Shown in pieces: positions 1 to 8,670 of a stretch of 63,769 bases of DNA. Each line of letters begins with the position of its first letter. The first letter of the stretch is position 1. The notes under the pieces are model-generated. The model saw nothing but the letters and a program-made list of their open reading frames with translations. It was not told the DNA's origin and did not search any database. Position numbers and translations under genes: made by a program. This stretch comes from JBAXHO01 sp037138855 (GTDB lineage: Bacteria; Patescibacteriota; Dojkabacteria; B142; OLB20), in contig JBAXHO010000002.1 of the NCBI GenBank assembly GCA_037138855.1, positions 1 to 63,769 of the forward strand, in the 5' to 3' direction.

Positions 1-75
1 TACAGCTCGATTTATTTCGGGATTAAAGTGAAACTTTTAGCGGACAGCAGTGATTCTTTTTACAAAAATAATTAA
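1..75 (+). CDS. Possible 3' end of a truncated gene
   Basis: Frame 1 is open from the window edge to a TAA at 73-75, giving 24 residues (YSSIYFGIKVKLLADSSD...). It could be the C-terminus of a gene that starts before the window. It is too short to identify and may be chance. Confidence 0.25.
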   Translation, partial: YSSIYFGIKVKLLADSSDSFYKNN

Positions 76-84
76 AAAAATGAA

Positions 85-1107
85 ATGTTCGCGGAGCTTG
101 CAAGAGCACAAATTGAAGGAGATTATCGAAGACAAGCTCTTCTTACTACCCCAGATGGTCGTCAATATTCTGCCCATACTTTAACTCCCAATCGATTTGC
201 AAATGCACAAGAATTTGATGATTTTATGCAATTATTAGCGACAGCCTATGGACAAAGAGATCCAAATCGAGTAAAACAATGGGCAACGAACCAAGGTCAA
301 GCAGTAAATCTTTTAACCTTACTTTATGATGATAACCAAAAATTAGTGTCGGTTGGAGCAGCTTGGTTACCAGTGCATGATCCACTAGTTCAATCTGAAA
401 TACAAGAGACACATAATGTCGTTTGTTTACATTCTGCTGCTACAGCACTAGACATGAGAGGAAAAGGATTAGCTGAAATGGTACTTTGCGAACTTCTGGA
501 TACCCTATCTGACCCAGATTTTTTTAAACAATTCAAAGACGATGTGAATTTAAATTCGCTTTATAAACGTTATATTCAAGGAGCGTCAGCCTTAGCTTGG
601 GCTGATATAGCCAATTTTGGTCACCTTACCAATATTTTGACCTCAAATAATTTAAAGATAATTTCCCCTGAAACCGTTTTACTTCACCCCCAAAATACCA
701 ATTGTATAAATTTAGAAGAATCTAGAATAAGAGTTGAAACCGCAGCAGAGCTTGCTACCTTTGCAGAACAACCATTTTGGGAAAAATGGCGACATGAATT
801 TCATTTTCCGAATTCCGATGCAACTCAATTAGCAACATTATTTTCCGATATTGCAGCAATTAATGATCCTGAAGAAATTCTGCGGAGACTGAAAGAAGAT
901 TATAAAATTATTCGGCCGGATTCACAACACACTCAACTACCGACAGATATTGCTTCAGTAAGTGAATTTATCGAAGGAATGAAAGCTAAACAAGCTGAAG
1001 CACTATCTCAATTGCAACAACTGCAAGCAACTGCCACTGAACCAACCGTTTTAGTTATTCCAGCAAAGCCAATATGTACGGTGGTGATGGAGAAAGCGAT
1101 AGTTTGA
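85..1107 (+). CDS. GNAT-like N-acetyltransferase domain protein
   Basis: A 340-residue protein of unknown substrate. Residues about 115-145 contain LDMRGKGLAEMVLCELL, which fits the acetyl-CoA-binding motif A of GNAT enzymes (R/Q-x-x-G-x-G/A followed by a helix). The part before it has the alternating strands expected of the fold. Residues about 220-340 are helical with a Gln/Ala-rich end and match nothing I recognise. The ATG at 85 is the first start after the in-frame TAA at 73; another ATG at 80 is in a different frame. Soluble, no signal peptide. The GNAT call rests on one motif and is tentative; the gene ends in TGA. Confidence 0.55.
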   Translation: MFAELARAQIEGDYRRQALLTTPDGRQYSAHTLTPNRFANAQEFDDFMQLLATAYGQRDPNRVKQWATNQGQAVNLLTLLYDDNQKLVSVGAAWLPVHDPLVQSEIQETHNVVCLHSAATALDMRGKGLAEMVLCELLDTLSDPDFFKQFKDDVNLNSLYKRYIQGASALAWADIANFGHLTNILTSNNLKIISPETVLLHPQNTNCINLEESRIRVETAAELATFAEQPFWEKWRHEFHFPNSDATQLATLFSDIAAINDPEEILRRLKEDYKIIRPDSQHTQLPTDIASVSEFIEGMKAKQAEALSQLQQLQATATEPTVLVIPAKPICTVVMEKAIV

Positions 1108-1196
1108 GCAAAAGCAATAGAGAGTAATACCTTTATTTGCACCTAACTACTCGCACTATTGCTACTTGCTATTGCTGAAATTCTTCTACAAATCCA

Positions 1197-2534
1197 TCAA
1201 TTAGGATAGAACTTATTATCAATTTTTTTAATTTCACAATTTCCGGATTCTTGATCAGCAAAGTCAGTGGCGACGAGCTTAGCTGAATTGAAGGTGGTGG
1301 TCGCTGTGAGGCCTTTGTTGATGACCAATTTGAAATATGAGTCATTATAATCAATTTGTTTTGAGGCAAAATCACTCTCTGGCACCTGTTTGCCGTCCAG
1401 GTAAACAAGAATATCATTTAAATTTTTAAGCTCACCTTTGAACGTACCAGTGATCGTTAAGGTATAAAGACGCTGAGTGGGATGAAAATTATCCTTTTTA
1501 TCAATTAAACGGAAGTCATAAATTTCAAAACTAGCAGAATTACCGACAAAGTACTTGGCATCATCTGTTTTAGCTTTGAAAATTGCATTTATTTGAATTA
1601 GCTTCAAGTATTTACGACGTGGATCATCTAAACTAGCAAAATCCTTGACAATATTTTGATATTTATCTGCCTTATCAAAAGGTTGCTGTAATATTTCATC
1701 AGTAAGATCGGCTGCTGTCAACAAGGGAACCCGTTTCGTCAAATCATTCGCCTGGATATCGAAAGCATTTTCATATTTGCTTTGACCAATCTTAGCGATA
1801 AAGTCTGCCCCAGTGATATCTGGTAAAACTACACTTGTAATAAACTTTTCCAGATCAACAGACTTTTTTGCTGGGAAATATTGATACGAAATCACAACAA
1901 ATCCTTTGTCACTTTTCTGGTAATAATCTACATATTTATTTACTGTGTAGTCAGCAATTTTGTCATCATATTCTTTTACGGTATATGTATTGCCATTAAT
2001 TGTTTTTTCAGAGGAATTAGTTAACTCTGCTTTCCAATTACGCATCGCAAATTCATCTCCTGCCACTGCTTGCTTTTGCAAATATAATATCAAATCATCC
2101 AAACTCATCGCCCGAAATTCATCATTCCAAAAATAACTGAATTTAACCCGATTATTCATCCCTCTGGATGAGATAGAGTTATCTGTAGCATTGTAAGTCA
2201 GTGTCCCGTCCTGCACGGAAATCTGATTGACATAAGGAGCAGCGACACTGAAATTCTGAGGGTAATCAAAGGAAAAGCCAAAGTTTGAACTCACATAAGT
2301 ACTAGTATTTGCATCCTTCTGCAACTTATATCCATAAGGATAACGATAAAAAATTTCATAAAAGCGATCATAATCTTCAGTTTTTATCGCATCCTCATTT
2401 GATTTAGTAGAATCAATTTGCTTCTTCTCAATTTTATTCCTTAAAATCAGCATTGAAATTATCCCGCTGCAGAGACAAATTAACAAAATAACTGTAATTA
2501 TACCGATTATAATAATCCATTTTTTCTTTGTCAT
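1197..2534 (-). CDS. Membrane-anchored protein of unknown function
   Basis: A 445-residue protein with one N-terminal transmembrane helix (WIIIIGIITVILLICLCSG, about residues 6-30) and a large, probably extracytoplasmic remainder. Residues about 80-240 (FGFSFDYPQNFSV... up to FITSVVLP) resemble the PsbP-like sheet domain often seen in small exported bacterial proteins. The C-terminal third has the strand-rich look of a DUF4352-type fold. I start at the ATG at 2534 (MTKKKWII); an upstream in-frame TTG at 2570 would add 12 residues before the membrane helix and is less likely. Function unknown. Confidence 0.6.
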   Translation of the reverse strand: MTKKKWIIIIGIITVILLICLCSGIISMLILRNKIEKKQIDSTKSNEDAIKTEDYDRFYEIFYRYPYGYKLQKDANTSTYVSSNFGFSFDYPQNFSVAAPYVNQISVQDGTLTYNATDNSISSRGMNNRVKFSYFWNDEFRAMSLDDLILYLQKQAVAGDEFAMRNWKAELTNSSEKTINGNTYTVKEYDDKIADYTVNKYVDYYQKSDKGFVVISYQYFPAKKSVDLEKFITSVVLPDITGADFIAKIGQSKYENAFDIQANDLTKRVPLLTAADLTDEILQQPFDKADKYQNIVKDFASLDDPRRKYLKLIQINAIFKAKTDDAKYFVGNSASFEIYDFRLIDKKDNFHPTQRLYTLTITGTFKGELKNLNDILVYLDGKQVPESDFASKQIDYNDSYFKLVINKGLTATTTFNSAKLVATDFADQESGNCEIKKIDNKFYPN

Positions 2535-2770
2535 ATTTTGAAGTTTAGAGATAAAAAGAGTCTGATTCAAATGTTAACATATTGTAGCAAATCCAGATTG
2601 ATAAAATTTTAAATAAGCTGATTGGAAAGGAATAAATTTTAAGAAATACAAATCTGCATTATTACTAATGGCCAATACTGAACTATCTTGCAACTGAATT
2701 CATTTGTTTTGCTATTTCCAGATTTTTTAGTATAAAATTAATATATTATATTTTTTTAAATTTTTAAAAA

Positions 2771-3379
2771 ATGAAAAAATTAAGTATTACACTTTTTGTT
2801 TTTTGTTTCACCATATTTTTTCTTTCTGGCTGTGGTTTAAAATCAACCAATACTTCCAAAACTAACGCTAATACCTCTGGAGAAGCAGTTGAGACTGCAA
2901 AAACATTAATGAGTATTACTGATGACCAGAATCTGTTTCCAATAAAAGATTTCTACATTCAAGTTGCAGATAACTGGAAATTTTCCAAAGATTTACAAAA
3001 ACCAGCAACTTTTAAAATTCAAAATAGTAAGAATCAGTTTACTATCTTAATCTCAATCATTCCATATGAAGCAACTGATGAAGGTTTAAAAAGTTCGATA
3101 AACAAAAGTAAAGAAAGCTTATTATCCGATGCTGTAGAAAAGGATTTAACTATAAATTCATTTTCAGGAAGTAAAATCACCGGATATTATACTAGCCAAT
3201 CTACTGACAAAAATTATGTCGGGAAAAAGCTACCGGAAGGTCAATGGTTAAACGCAATGCAGGGATGTTTTACAACCAGTAGTTATTCCGGTACTTTTAC
3301 ATTTTTATATAACACATCTGACACTACTCAGATTAATGAAGCGCTTAAAATGATTGAAAGTATTGGAATTATAAACTAA
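2771..3379 (+). CDS. Small secreted lipoprotein
   Basis: A 202-residue lipoprotein. The N-terminus has a Lys pair, a hydrophobic stretch and the lipobox LSGC at about residues 18-21, so Cys-21 should be lipidated and the rest exported. A Ser/Thr/Asn linker (about 24-40) precedes a globular domain with IKDFYIQVADNWKFSK, the PsbP-like start also seen in neighbouring anchored proteins. It lies just upstream of the restriction-modification pair but shows no functional tie to it. An AT-rich segment with TATAAA-like boxes lies in front. Specific role unknown. Confidence 0.65.
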   Translation: MKKLSITLFVFCFTIFFLSGCGLKSTNTSKTNANTSGEAVETAKTLMSITDDQNLFPIKDFYIQVADNWKFSKDLQKPATFKIQNSKNQFTILISIIPYEATDEGLKSSINKSKESLLSDAVEKDLTINSFSGSKITGYYTSQSTDKNYVGKKLPEGQWLNAMQGCFTTSSYSGTFTFLYNTSDTTQINEALKMIESIGIIN

Positions 3380-3479
3380 ATTTTAATAATTGGGTTTATT
3401 AAATAAAATCTTGGTGTAATACACATTAAATTCGAACCATTATTTCAAAATTGATAAATTTTATTGGAGCACAATTTAG

Positions 3480-3488
3480 TGTTATGAT
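3480..3488 (+). promoter_or_regulatory. Extended -10 promoter of the methyltransferase gene
   Basis: TGTTATGAT, a TGn-extended -10 box, lies 24 nt before the methyltransferase start. No good -35 box is seen, which is usual for extended -10 promoters. The same form recurs at 39198. Confidence 0.45.
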
Positions 3489-3512
3489 AAATATCTAAAT
3501 CAATTTGAAATT

Positions 3513-4811
3513 ATGAATCAAATTTCTCTTTTTGAGAAGAAAATAAAAAAAACAAAAAAAATACCTCCATTTACATTTGTAGACTTGTTTTCGGGCATAG
3601 GTGGATTTCGAATCGCTTTAAATTCACTTGGAGGAAAAGCCATAGGCTTTTCTGAAGTATTTCAACCTGCCATTGATACCTATAAGATGAATTTTCATAC
3701 TGAAAAAGAAATTGAGCTAGGCGATATTACTAGTTTAACGTCTATCCCATACGGTGACATTTATACTGGTGGAGTACCTTGCCAATCCTGGTCAGTTGCA
3801 GGTAAAAAGAAAGGGTTTGATGATCCGAGAGGGAAACTATGGTTTGATACAATACGGCTCACAGCAATTGGCAAACCAAAAGTTTTTATCTATGAAAATG
3901 TAAAAGGTCTAGCTGACCCTCGAAATAGAGAGAGCTTAAACTTAATAATTCAGGAACTTAGCAAGATCGGTTATGATGTCAATTGGAAAGTTCTAAATGC
4001 ATTTGATTTTGGCCTTCCTCAAAACAGAGAAAGAATTTTCATTGTTGGTTTTAGAAAAGACTTAAACGTGAATAGTTTCGAATTCCCAAAGAAATATCCT
4101 ACTCTACCAAATCTGTCTTCAGCACTAGATGGAAATATAGTTAAAATGGTCGAGAAACTAAATCCAGTAGATGACATGAATAGCTTTAACCTTTCGTATA
4201 TTCATAACGCCGGAAAATTCTATACATTCTGTGACACTAGAAACGGCTCAAGCACAATTCATTCTTGGGATTTGACTGATACTACTTCTGAAGAAAAGGA
4301 AATATGTATGGCAATCCTCAAGAATAGAAGAAAGTCAAAATATGGGGAAAGAGATGGTAATCCATTATCTATTAATGATTTAAAGGACATTATAGGAAAT
4401 ATATACCAATCAGAGCTTGATAGTTTAGTTACTAAAAGAATTTTAAGACAAATTGAAGATAAATATGATTTTGTAAATTCTAAGAACTCTGCAGGAATAA
4501 ATGATATATATCGAGTTTTTTTTCCAAATTCACATGTATTTTCAACACTAACAAGAACAGGATCTAAAGACTATATTGCTACTATTCCGATACCTGAAAA
4601 TATTAAAAATAAAAAAATATTTTTTATAAATCAAATATATAAGAAAAAAAAATTCCGTCCAATTACTGTAAAAGAAGCACTTAGAATTCAGGGATTTCCT
4701 CAAACTTACAAGTTTTCTGTACCAGATAGAACTGTCATGCAATTATTAGGAAATGCAGTTGCTGTAAATATTGTAAAAGAAGTAACCAAATCAATTTTTA
4801 ATCATTTATAA
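3513..4811 (+). CDS. DNA (cytosine-5-)-methyltransferase
   Basis: A 432-residue type II modification methylase that transfers a methyl group from SAM to C5 of cytosine. Motifs in order: I FVDLFSGIGGFRIAL (SAM binding), IV GGVPCQSWSVAG with the catalytic Cys, VI YENVKGL, VIII LPQNRERIFIVGFR, a variable region of about 150 residues (target recognition), IX LRIQGFP and X LLGNAVAVNIV. All catalytic motifs are intact. The endonuclease reading frame continues directly after its TAA in the same frame, so the two form a restriction-modification unit. Recognition sequence not deducible from motifs alone; TdeIII-family partners suggest a GGNCC-type site (weak inference). Confidence 0.93.
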   Translation: MNQISLFEKKIKKTKKIPPFTFVDLFSGIGGFRIALNSLGGKAIGFSEVFQPAIDTYKMNFHTEKEIELGDITSLTSIPYGDIYTGGVPCQSWSVAGKKKGFDDPRGKLWFDTIRLTAIGKPKVFIYENVKGLADPRNRESLNLIIQELSKIGYDVNWKVLNAFDFGLPQNRERIFIVGFRKDLNVNSFEFPKKYPTLPNLSSALDGNIVKMVEKLNPVDDMNSFNLSYIHNAGKFYTFCDTRNGSSTIHSWDLTDTTSEEKEICMAILKNRRKSKYGERDGNPLSINDLKDIIGNIYQSELDSLVTKRILRQIEDKYDFVNSKNSAGINDIYRVFFPNSHVFSTLTRTGSKDYIATIPIPENIKNKKIFFINQIYKKKKFRPITVKEALRIQGFPQTYKFSVPDRTVMQLLGNAVAVNIVKEVTKSIFNHL

Positions 4812-4865
4812 ATTATATATTCAAAAAAAACAGAGCTAGTAGTTCAAAATATATTAAAAGATGCT

Positions 4866-5585
4866 TTGGCTTCCAAACTCCAGAGATACAAACCAGAATC
4901 AAACAACATGCCTTTTCATTGGGCTTTATTAGGAAAAGATAGAATGGCTTTGTTCTCTTTTATTCAATCGATCAATACAACCCTTGGAATGAGCATTTTC
5001 GAAAATATAATTTTTGAAATTGGTCAAGAAAATTTCAAAATCGTGAAAAGACAACACGTCATTGGGACTCAAATTTCTGAGTCTTCAATGCAGATAATTG
5101 ATAAAATTATGACAAATCTGGAAACAACAGAACAATCTCCAAATGCAGAAAATGAATATGAATTGCTTAAAAATAGCATCTCTACTACAAATATTAAACG
5201 GCGATTAACTAAGGTTGATATTTATTTAGAATCTACTGATGGTAACGTCTATTTAATTGATGTAAAGACAGCAAAAGGTAATTCCGGAGAATTTAAAGGA
5301 TTAAAAAGAAATCTCCTTGAGTGGAAAGCTACTGCTTTATTAGCGGATAATACCAAAACATATCATTCGCTCCTTGGAATACCATATAATCCTTACGAGC
5401 CACAACCTTACCAAAGATGGACACTGAAAGGAATAATAGATGTAAAAGATGAACTGAAAGTTGCAAAGGACTTGTGGGATTTTGTTGGTGGCGAAGGAGC
5501 TTATGAGCAAACACTAAAAATCTTTGAAGAAGTTGGTCTTAAAATGAAAAAAGTAATTGATGCCTATTTTGAAAACTTTCACTGA
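4866..5585 (+). CDS. TdeIII-family type II restriction endonuclease
   Basis: Cleaves unmodified DNA at the site protected by the neighbouring methylase. The core YKPESNNMPFHWALLGKDRM, then LFSFIQSINTTLG, and the end (FKGLKRNLLEW, IPYNPYEPQPYQRWT, LWDFVGGEGAYE) fit the TdeIII family as I know it. The likely nuclease centre is VDIYLES...VYLIDVKTAK, a PD-(D/E)xK-type D...DxK arrangement. TTG at 4866 is the first conventional start, but the frame is open back to the methylase stop (4809-4811). The upstream translation, KTELVVQNILKDALASKLQ, looks like the helix normally found at the family N-terminus, so the real start may be a rare ATT/ATA at 4812-4815. Ends in TGA. Confidence 0.85.
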   Translation: MASKLQRYKPESNNMPFHWALLGKDRMALFSFIQSINTTLGMSIFENIIFEIGQENFKIVKRQHVIGTQISESSMQIIDKIMTNLETTEQSPNAENEYELLKNSISTTNIKRRLTKVDIYLESTDGNVYLIDVKTAKGNSGEFKGLKRNLLEWKATALLADNTKTYHSLLGIPYNPYEPQPYQRWTLKGIIDVKDELKVAKDLWDFVGGEGAYEQTLKIFEEVGLKMKKVIDAYFENFH

Positions 5586-5623
5586 ATTTCTTTTGAAACA
5601 TAGCTATTTACAAGCCTTCCTTG

Positions 5624-5651
5624 CACTATATGCTATTCACTATTTGCTAAA
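5624..5651 (+). repeat. Short heptad array
   Basis: Four 7-nt units, CACTATA TGCTATT CACTATT TGCTAAA, between the 3' ends of the endonuclease and the SGNH gene. It overlaps the last codons of the latter by a few bases. Member of the window-wide 7-nt-period family. Confidence 0.6.
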
Positions 5652-6300
5652 ATTCTCTAATAATTTTTTGTAGCTTTGAATAAACTAAATCAGAAATTAG
5701 TTGATGGCCTTGTTGATTCGGATGCAAGCCATCTCGAAAAAGGTATTTAGCCTTCCATTCCTCTTCGCTTACTGAAATTTCAACAAAAGTGATTCCTCTT
5801 TGTTCTGCCAATTCCCGTAATTTTGCTTCGAACTTTTTTTTGCGAGAGTTCTGGAAATATGAGTTGCCTCCAATATCTGGGTTAAAAATTGGGTTTGTCT
5901 TAGACTCATCGAAATATCCACTCCCCACAACAATAACATGTGTACTTAATTTTTTAAGCTGATCCAGTAATTCAATCATTTCTGTCTCGTATTTTTCAAG
6001 CGTCGAAACAAAGTTATCTGGACGACCAATAGCTTTGGAATTATTACCACCAACAGAAACAATAGTAATTAAATCACCACCCCGATAATACTGATGTAAC
6101 TGCTTCGGGTACTCATTTTTTACGAAATCAATTGTTGCTCCTGATTTTCCCAAATTATATATTTCGAACTTTTCACCCAAACCATTCTCCGAATACATTT
6201 TCTTATGCAATTTCTGTTTAAGCAAGTCAGCCCAACCTGCCTGCTCTGCTCCTACTCCGTAAACATTGCTAGAACCGACGATAAAAATTTGAGTAATCAT
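5647..6300 (-). CDS. SGNH/GDSL-family hydrolase
   Basis: A 217-residue serine hydrolase of the SGNH fold, acting on an ester or acyl substrate that cannot be named. Block I is IFIVGSSNVYGVGA (nucleophile Ser in a GSS variant of GDS), block II supplies the Gly near LGKSGATIDFV, block III is VSVGGNNSKA (Asn), and block V is LFRDGLHPNQQGHQ (the DxxH pair). The motif set is complete. No signal peptide, so probably cytoplasmic. ATG at 6300. Convergent with the endonuclease gene. Confidence 0.85.
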   Translation of the reverse strand: MITQIFIVGSSNVYGVGAEQAGWADLLKQKLHKKMYSENGLGEKFEIYNLGKSGATIDFVKNEYPKQLHQYYRGGDLITIVSVGGNNSKAIGRPDNFVSTLEKYETEMIELLDQLKKLSTHVIVVGSGYFDESKTNPIFNPDIGGNSYFQNSRKKKFEAKLRELAEQRGITFVEISVSEEEWKAKYLFRDGLHPNQQGHQLISDLVYSKLQKIIREF

Positions 6301-6379
6301 TTCAGATATTAACTAAAGATTAATTCTAGCAAACGGGAATTAGTTAGGCAAAGAAAACAAAAAACAGTTACGGATTTTC

Positions 6380-6454
6380 TGGTGAGTCAGGCGGGATTTG
6401 AACCCGCAACCAATGGATTAAGAGTCCACTGCTCTACCATTGAGCTACTGACTC
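6380..6454 (-). tRNA. tRNA-Lys (anticodon CTT)
   Basis: Read on the minus strand: acceptor GAGTCAG/CTGACTC with 7 perfect pairs, T8 A9, D stem GCTC/GAGC, anticodon loop CTCTTAA, T loop TTCAAAT, discriminator A. CCA is encoded (6380-6382), unlike the tRNA-Arg next to it. Confidence 0.95.
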
Positions 6455-6491
6455 ATAGAAAATTTTAATTTTTAAACTAAATCTATATATG

Positions 6492-6549
6492 AAAAATCAA
6501 ATTTTCTTGAGTCCTGTACCTTTATGGTACTAAGGCTCTTTTGATTTTT
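6492..6549 (-). other. Long stem-loop between two tRNA genes
   Basis: A three-segment hairpin fills the space between tRNA-Arg and tRNA-Lys. The outer stem pairs 6492-6501 with 6540-6549 (10 bp); inside, 6509-6511/6536-6538, 6513-6515/6533-6535 and 6516-6520/6526-6530 pair around the loop TTTAT. It could be an RNA processing signal, an attenuator between the tRNAs, or a decayed repeat. Confidence 0.5.
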
Positions 6550-6567
6550 AAAATAAATTGAAAGAAC

Positions 6568-6641
6568 TGCGCCCTAAGGGATTCGAACCCCCAACCCTCG
6601 GTTCCGAAGACCGATGCTCTATCCAGTTGAGCTAAAGGCGC
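6568..6641 (-). tRNA. tRNA-Arg (anticodon TCG)
   Basis: Acceptor GCGCCTT/AGGGCGC (one G-T pair), D stem GCTC/GAGC, anticodon stem TCGGT/ACCGA around loop CTTCGGA, T loop TTCGAAT, discriminator A. CCA is not encoded. Confidence 0.95.
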
Positions 6642-6746
6642 AATTTCACTAAATCCTTGCGATGATAATTCTATCATATATTTAAATTAAAACGTAGTAC
6701 GGATCTGTGGTGTATTGCAGTAAGAGCGAATGGTGTATGGACGCCC

Positions 6747-7445
6747 CTACCCCTTATCGCCCAAATACACCGGAGGCGCCAATACGGCGACATTCCAGAA
6801 GGCGTAAATGGTGGCGAAAAACTCTCGGAAATTCAGATAATTAATATCCTGATACACATTACGATCAGCACTGTAACCAATTACTTTGATACCAAAGGAC
6901 GAACAAAAATATAAGGCACGCGGTAAATGAAATGACTGAGTAATCAGAATCGCTTCATCGATATTGTAGATTGCTCTAGCACGGTAGCAGCTGTCATAAG
7001 TACGCACACCATACATATCAGAAATCAAATCGAATTCACGGACACCTAAACTTTTTGCATAATCAACCATAATTTTTGGCTCATCATGTGTCGGAGTTTG
7101 GTTATCACCAGTCATTAATATTTTTTTTACTTTACCAGCATTGTATAAATCCACTGCAGCAGCGACACGATCTTTCAAAATATCACTCGGCATTGTCCCA
7201 GATTCAGCTAAACCTGCTCCAAAAACAATTGCAACCTTCTCAGTTGGCACGTCCTTGAGATTATAATAAATTTGCGGTTGATATTCATGTTTAATTGTAA
7301 GAAATACAGTCAACGGGGCAATAATAATTGCAATTAATACCAAAGTTACAAATTTGGATATTGCCTTCCAGCTGATTATCGAGCGTAGACTGATTTTCCA
7401 GCTCACTATTCTCTTTAGTTGTCTTCTTCTGCTAAGATATTCCAT
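6747..7445 (-). CDS. SanA/YdcF-like DUF218 membrane protein
   Basis: A 232-residue protein with one transmembrane helix (FVTLVLIAIIIAPLTVFL) followed by a DUF218 domain: VAIVFGAGLAESGTMPSDIL, KKILMTGDNQTPTHDEP, YDSCYRARAIY and ILITQSFHLPRALYF. These match the SanA/ElyC/YdcF group, which in other bacteria is linked to envelope integrity and cell-wall precursor handling; the reaction is unknown. I choose the ATG at 7445. The in-frame TTG at 7511 would add 22 basic residues and leave almost no space to the divergent protease gene. Confidence 0.85.
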   Translation of the reverse strand: MEYLSRRRQLKRIVSWKISLRSIISWKAISKFVTLVLIAIIIAPLTVFLTIKHEYQPQIYYNLKDVPTEKVAIVFGAGLAESGTMPSDILKDRVAAAVDLYNAGKVKKILMTGDNQTPTHDEPKIMVDYAKSLGVREFDLISDMYGVRTYDSCYRARAIYNIDEAILITQSFHLPRALYFCSSFGIKVIGYSADRNVYQDINYLNFREFFATIYAFWNVAVLAPPVYLGDKG

Positions 7446-7513
7446 AAGTTCAAGAATTCTTGATAAAATGACTCTAAATTTAATCTTAAAGTAAGCATAA
7501 AAAATTTGCAAAA

Positions 7514-7957
7514 ATGAAAAGAGACAATCACTGGCTCACTGAAATAATGTTTGAATTATGGGAAAACCATTTTGTCGACATCCCGCGCAAAAATCATGTG
7601 GTCATTAAATTTGGTAAACGAGCGAAACGACAATTAGGCTGTATCAAATGGGCTGAAGACCCGGTAAAAAGAAAAGTGGCCACCCACGTGGCAGATGATC
7701 AGCGCATTTCCCAGATTAATATTACCCGTTATTTTGAAGATGATAATATCCCAGAAGAAGTGGTAATTGCCACCATCGCCCATGAGATGTGCCACTATGC
7801 CCATGGCTTTAATTCGCCTCTCCAACAGCAATTTAATCATCCCCATAAAGGCGGAATCATCAGAAAAGAGTTGATAAAACGCGGTCTTGGCGAATATTAC
7901 CGGATTAGTAGAAAATGGTTAAAATTAAATTGGCTTAATTATTTAAAAACTCATTAG
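7514..7957 (+). CDS. SprT-like zinc metalloprotease domain protein
   Basis: A 147-residue cytoplasmic protein. The zinc-binding motif HEMCH (HExxH) sits in VVIATIAHEMCHYAHGF at about residues 90-106, and a third ligand is likely in the following H-rich segment (FNHPHKGGIIRKEL). Layout and size fit the SprT-like family of minimal metallopeptidases related to Spartan, which cleave DNA-protein crosslinks in other organisms; that role is not shown here. Divergent from the SanA-like gene. Its stop codon overlaps that of the next gene by 4 nt in convergent orientation. Confidence 0.8.
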   Translation: MKRDNHWLTEIMFELWENHFVDIPRKNHVVIKFGKRAKRQLGCIKWAEDPVKRKVATHVADDQRISQINITRYFEDDNIPEEVVIATIAHEMCHYAHGFNSPLQQQFNHPHKGGIIRKELIKRGLGEYYRISRKWLKLNWLNYLKTH

Positions 7958-8586
7958 TTAGTACCAGATTCAATAATCACATCATACCCAAATTCTGAAA
8001 CCAGTAATTTTAACACTTCATTACTGGATTTTTGCGCTTCCTGAAAAATTTGCGGATCTTTTTCAATTGCCACAGCAGCCTGATTAGTCAGTTCTTTAGC
8101 AGCTTGATTGCGGTCAGCACTAGGATCATTAGCCAGTAAAAGTTTCAAAATGCCACTTTTCGAAGTTACTTGAATATCACCAGTGGGATTGATATCTAAA
8201 ATCTTTGCATCAGGAACAATAATTTTTACAGTTTTATTGAGGTGATCAATTTTGATATTTTCCGCTTTGATTTGCGCATAATCTACCCCGACATCTGCTC
8301 TGATTAATGCTTCAGCATTAATTGTCTGCCCCCACCAAAAATTATTCCAATCTGATCCCTGATCGACTTTGATATCAGTTTTTTGGTTAAGGTAAACTGT
8401 TTTAGTAACCAAAAAGGCCTGATCGGAAATTTTGTTGACAATTGTTTGTGCTGTGACCTTTTCAGTTGTAGAAGCGACACGACTCTTCTGATAAAACATC
8501 CCTGAGAAAAAACTAGCAAGGGTAATTACCACCAGCAAAATAATGGCAAAGAGAAAAAGATAAAGCTTGAGTTGCAGTTTGGCCAT
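7954..8586 (-). CDS. DUF4230 membrane-anchored protein
   Basis: A 210-residue protein with an N-terminal transmembrane helix (LYLFLFAIILLVVITLASFF) and an exported DUF4230 domain. Typical marks are YLNQKTDIKV..., the WWGQTINAEALIRADVGVDYAQI strand pair, VKIIVPDAKIL and the helical end AAIEKDPQIFQEAQKSSNEVLKLL. Members are widespread and uncharacterised; partners are unknown. ATG at 8586. Convergent overlap of 4 nt with the SprT-like gene. Confidence 0.8.
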   Translation of the reverse strand: MAKLQLKLYLFLFAIILLVVITLASFFSGMFYQKSRVASTTEKVTAQTIVNKISDQAFLVTKTVYLNQKTDIKVDQGSDWNNFWWGQTINAEALIRADVGVDYAQIKAENIKIDHLNKTVKIIVPDAKILDINPTGDIQVTSKSGILKLLLANDPSADRNQAAKELTNQAAVAIEKDPQIFQEAQKSSNEVLKLLVSEFGYDVIIESGTN

Positions 8587-8670
8587 GGGAAGAAAGAATA
8601 AATTAAAAGATTAACAAAATAACAACTTAAAAAGCTTTTAGTAAAATCAAGTAGCAAAATTATAAATTAA

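Noticed and set aside
1110..1175. Small RNA or hairpin after the GNAT-like gene
   Set aside because: The text (GCAATAGAG, CTATTGCTACTTGC) is better explained as another short diverged heptad stretch.
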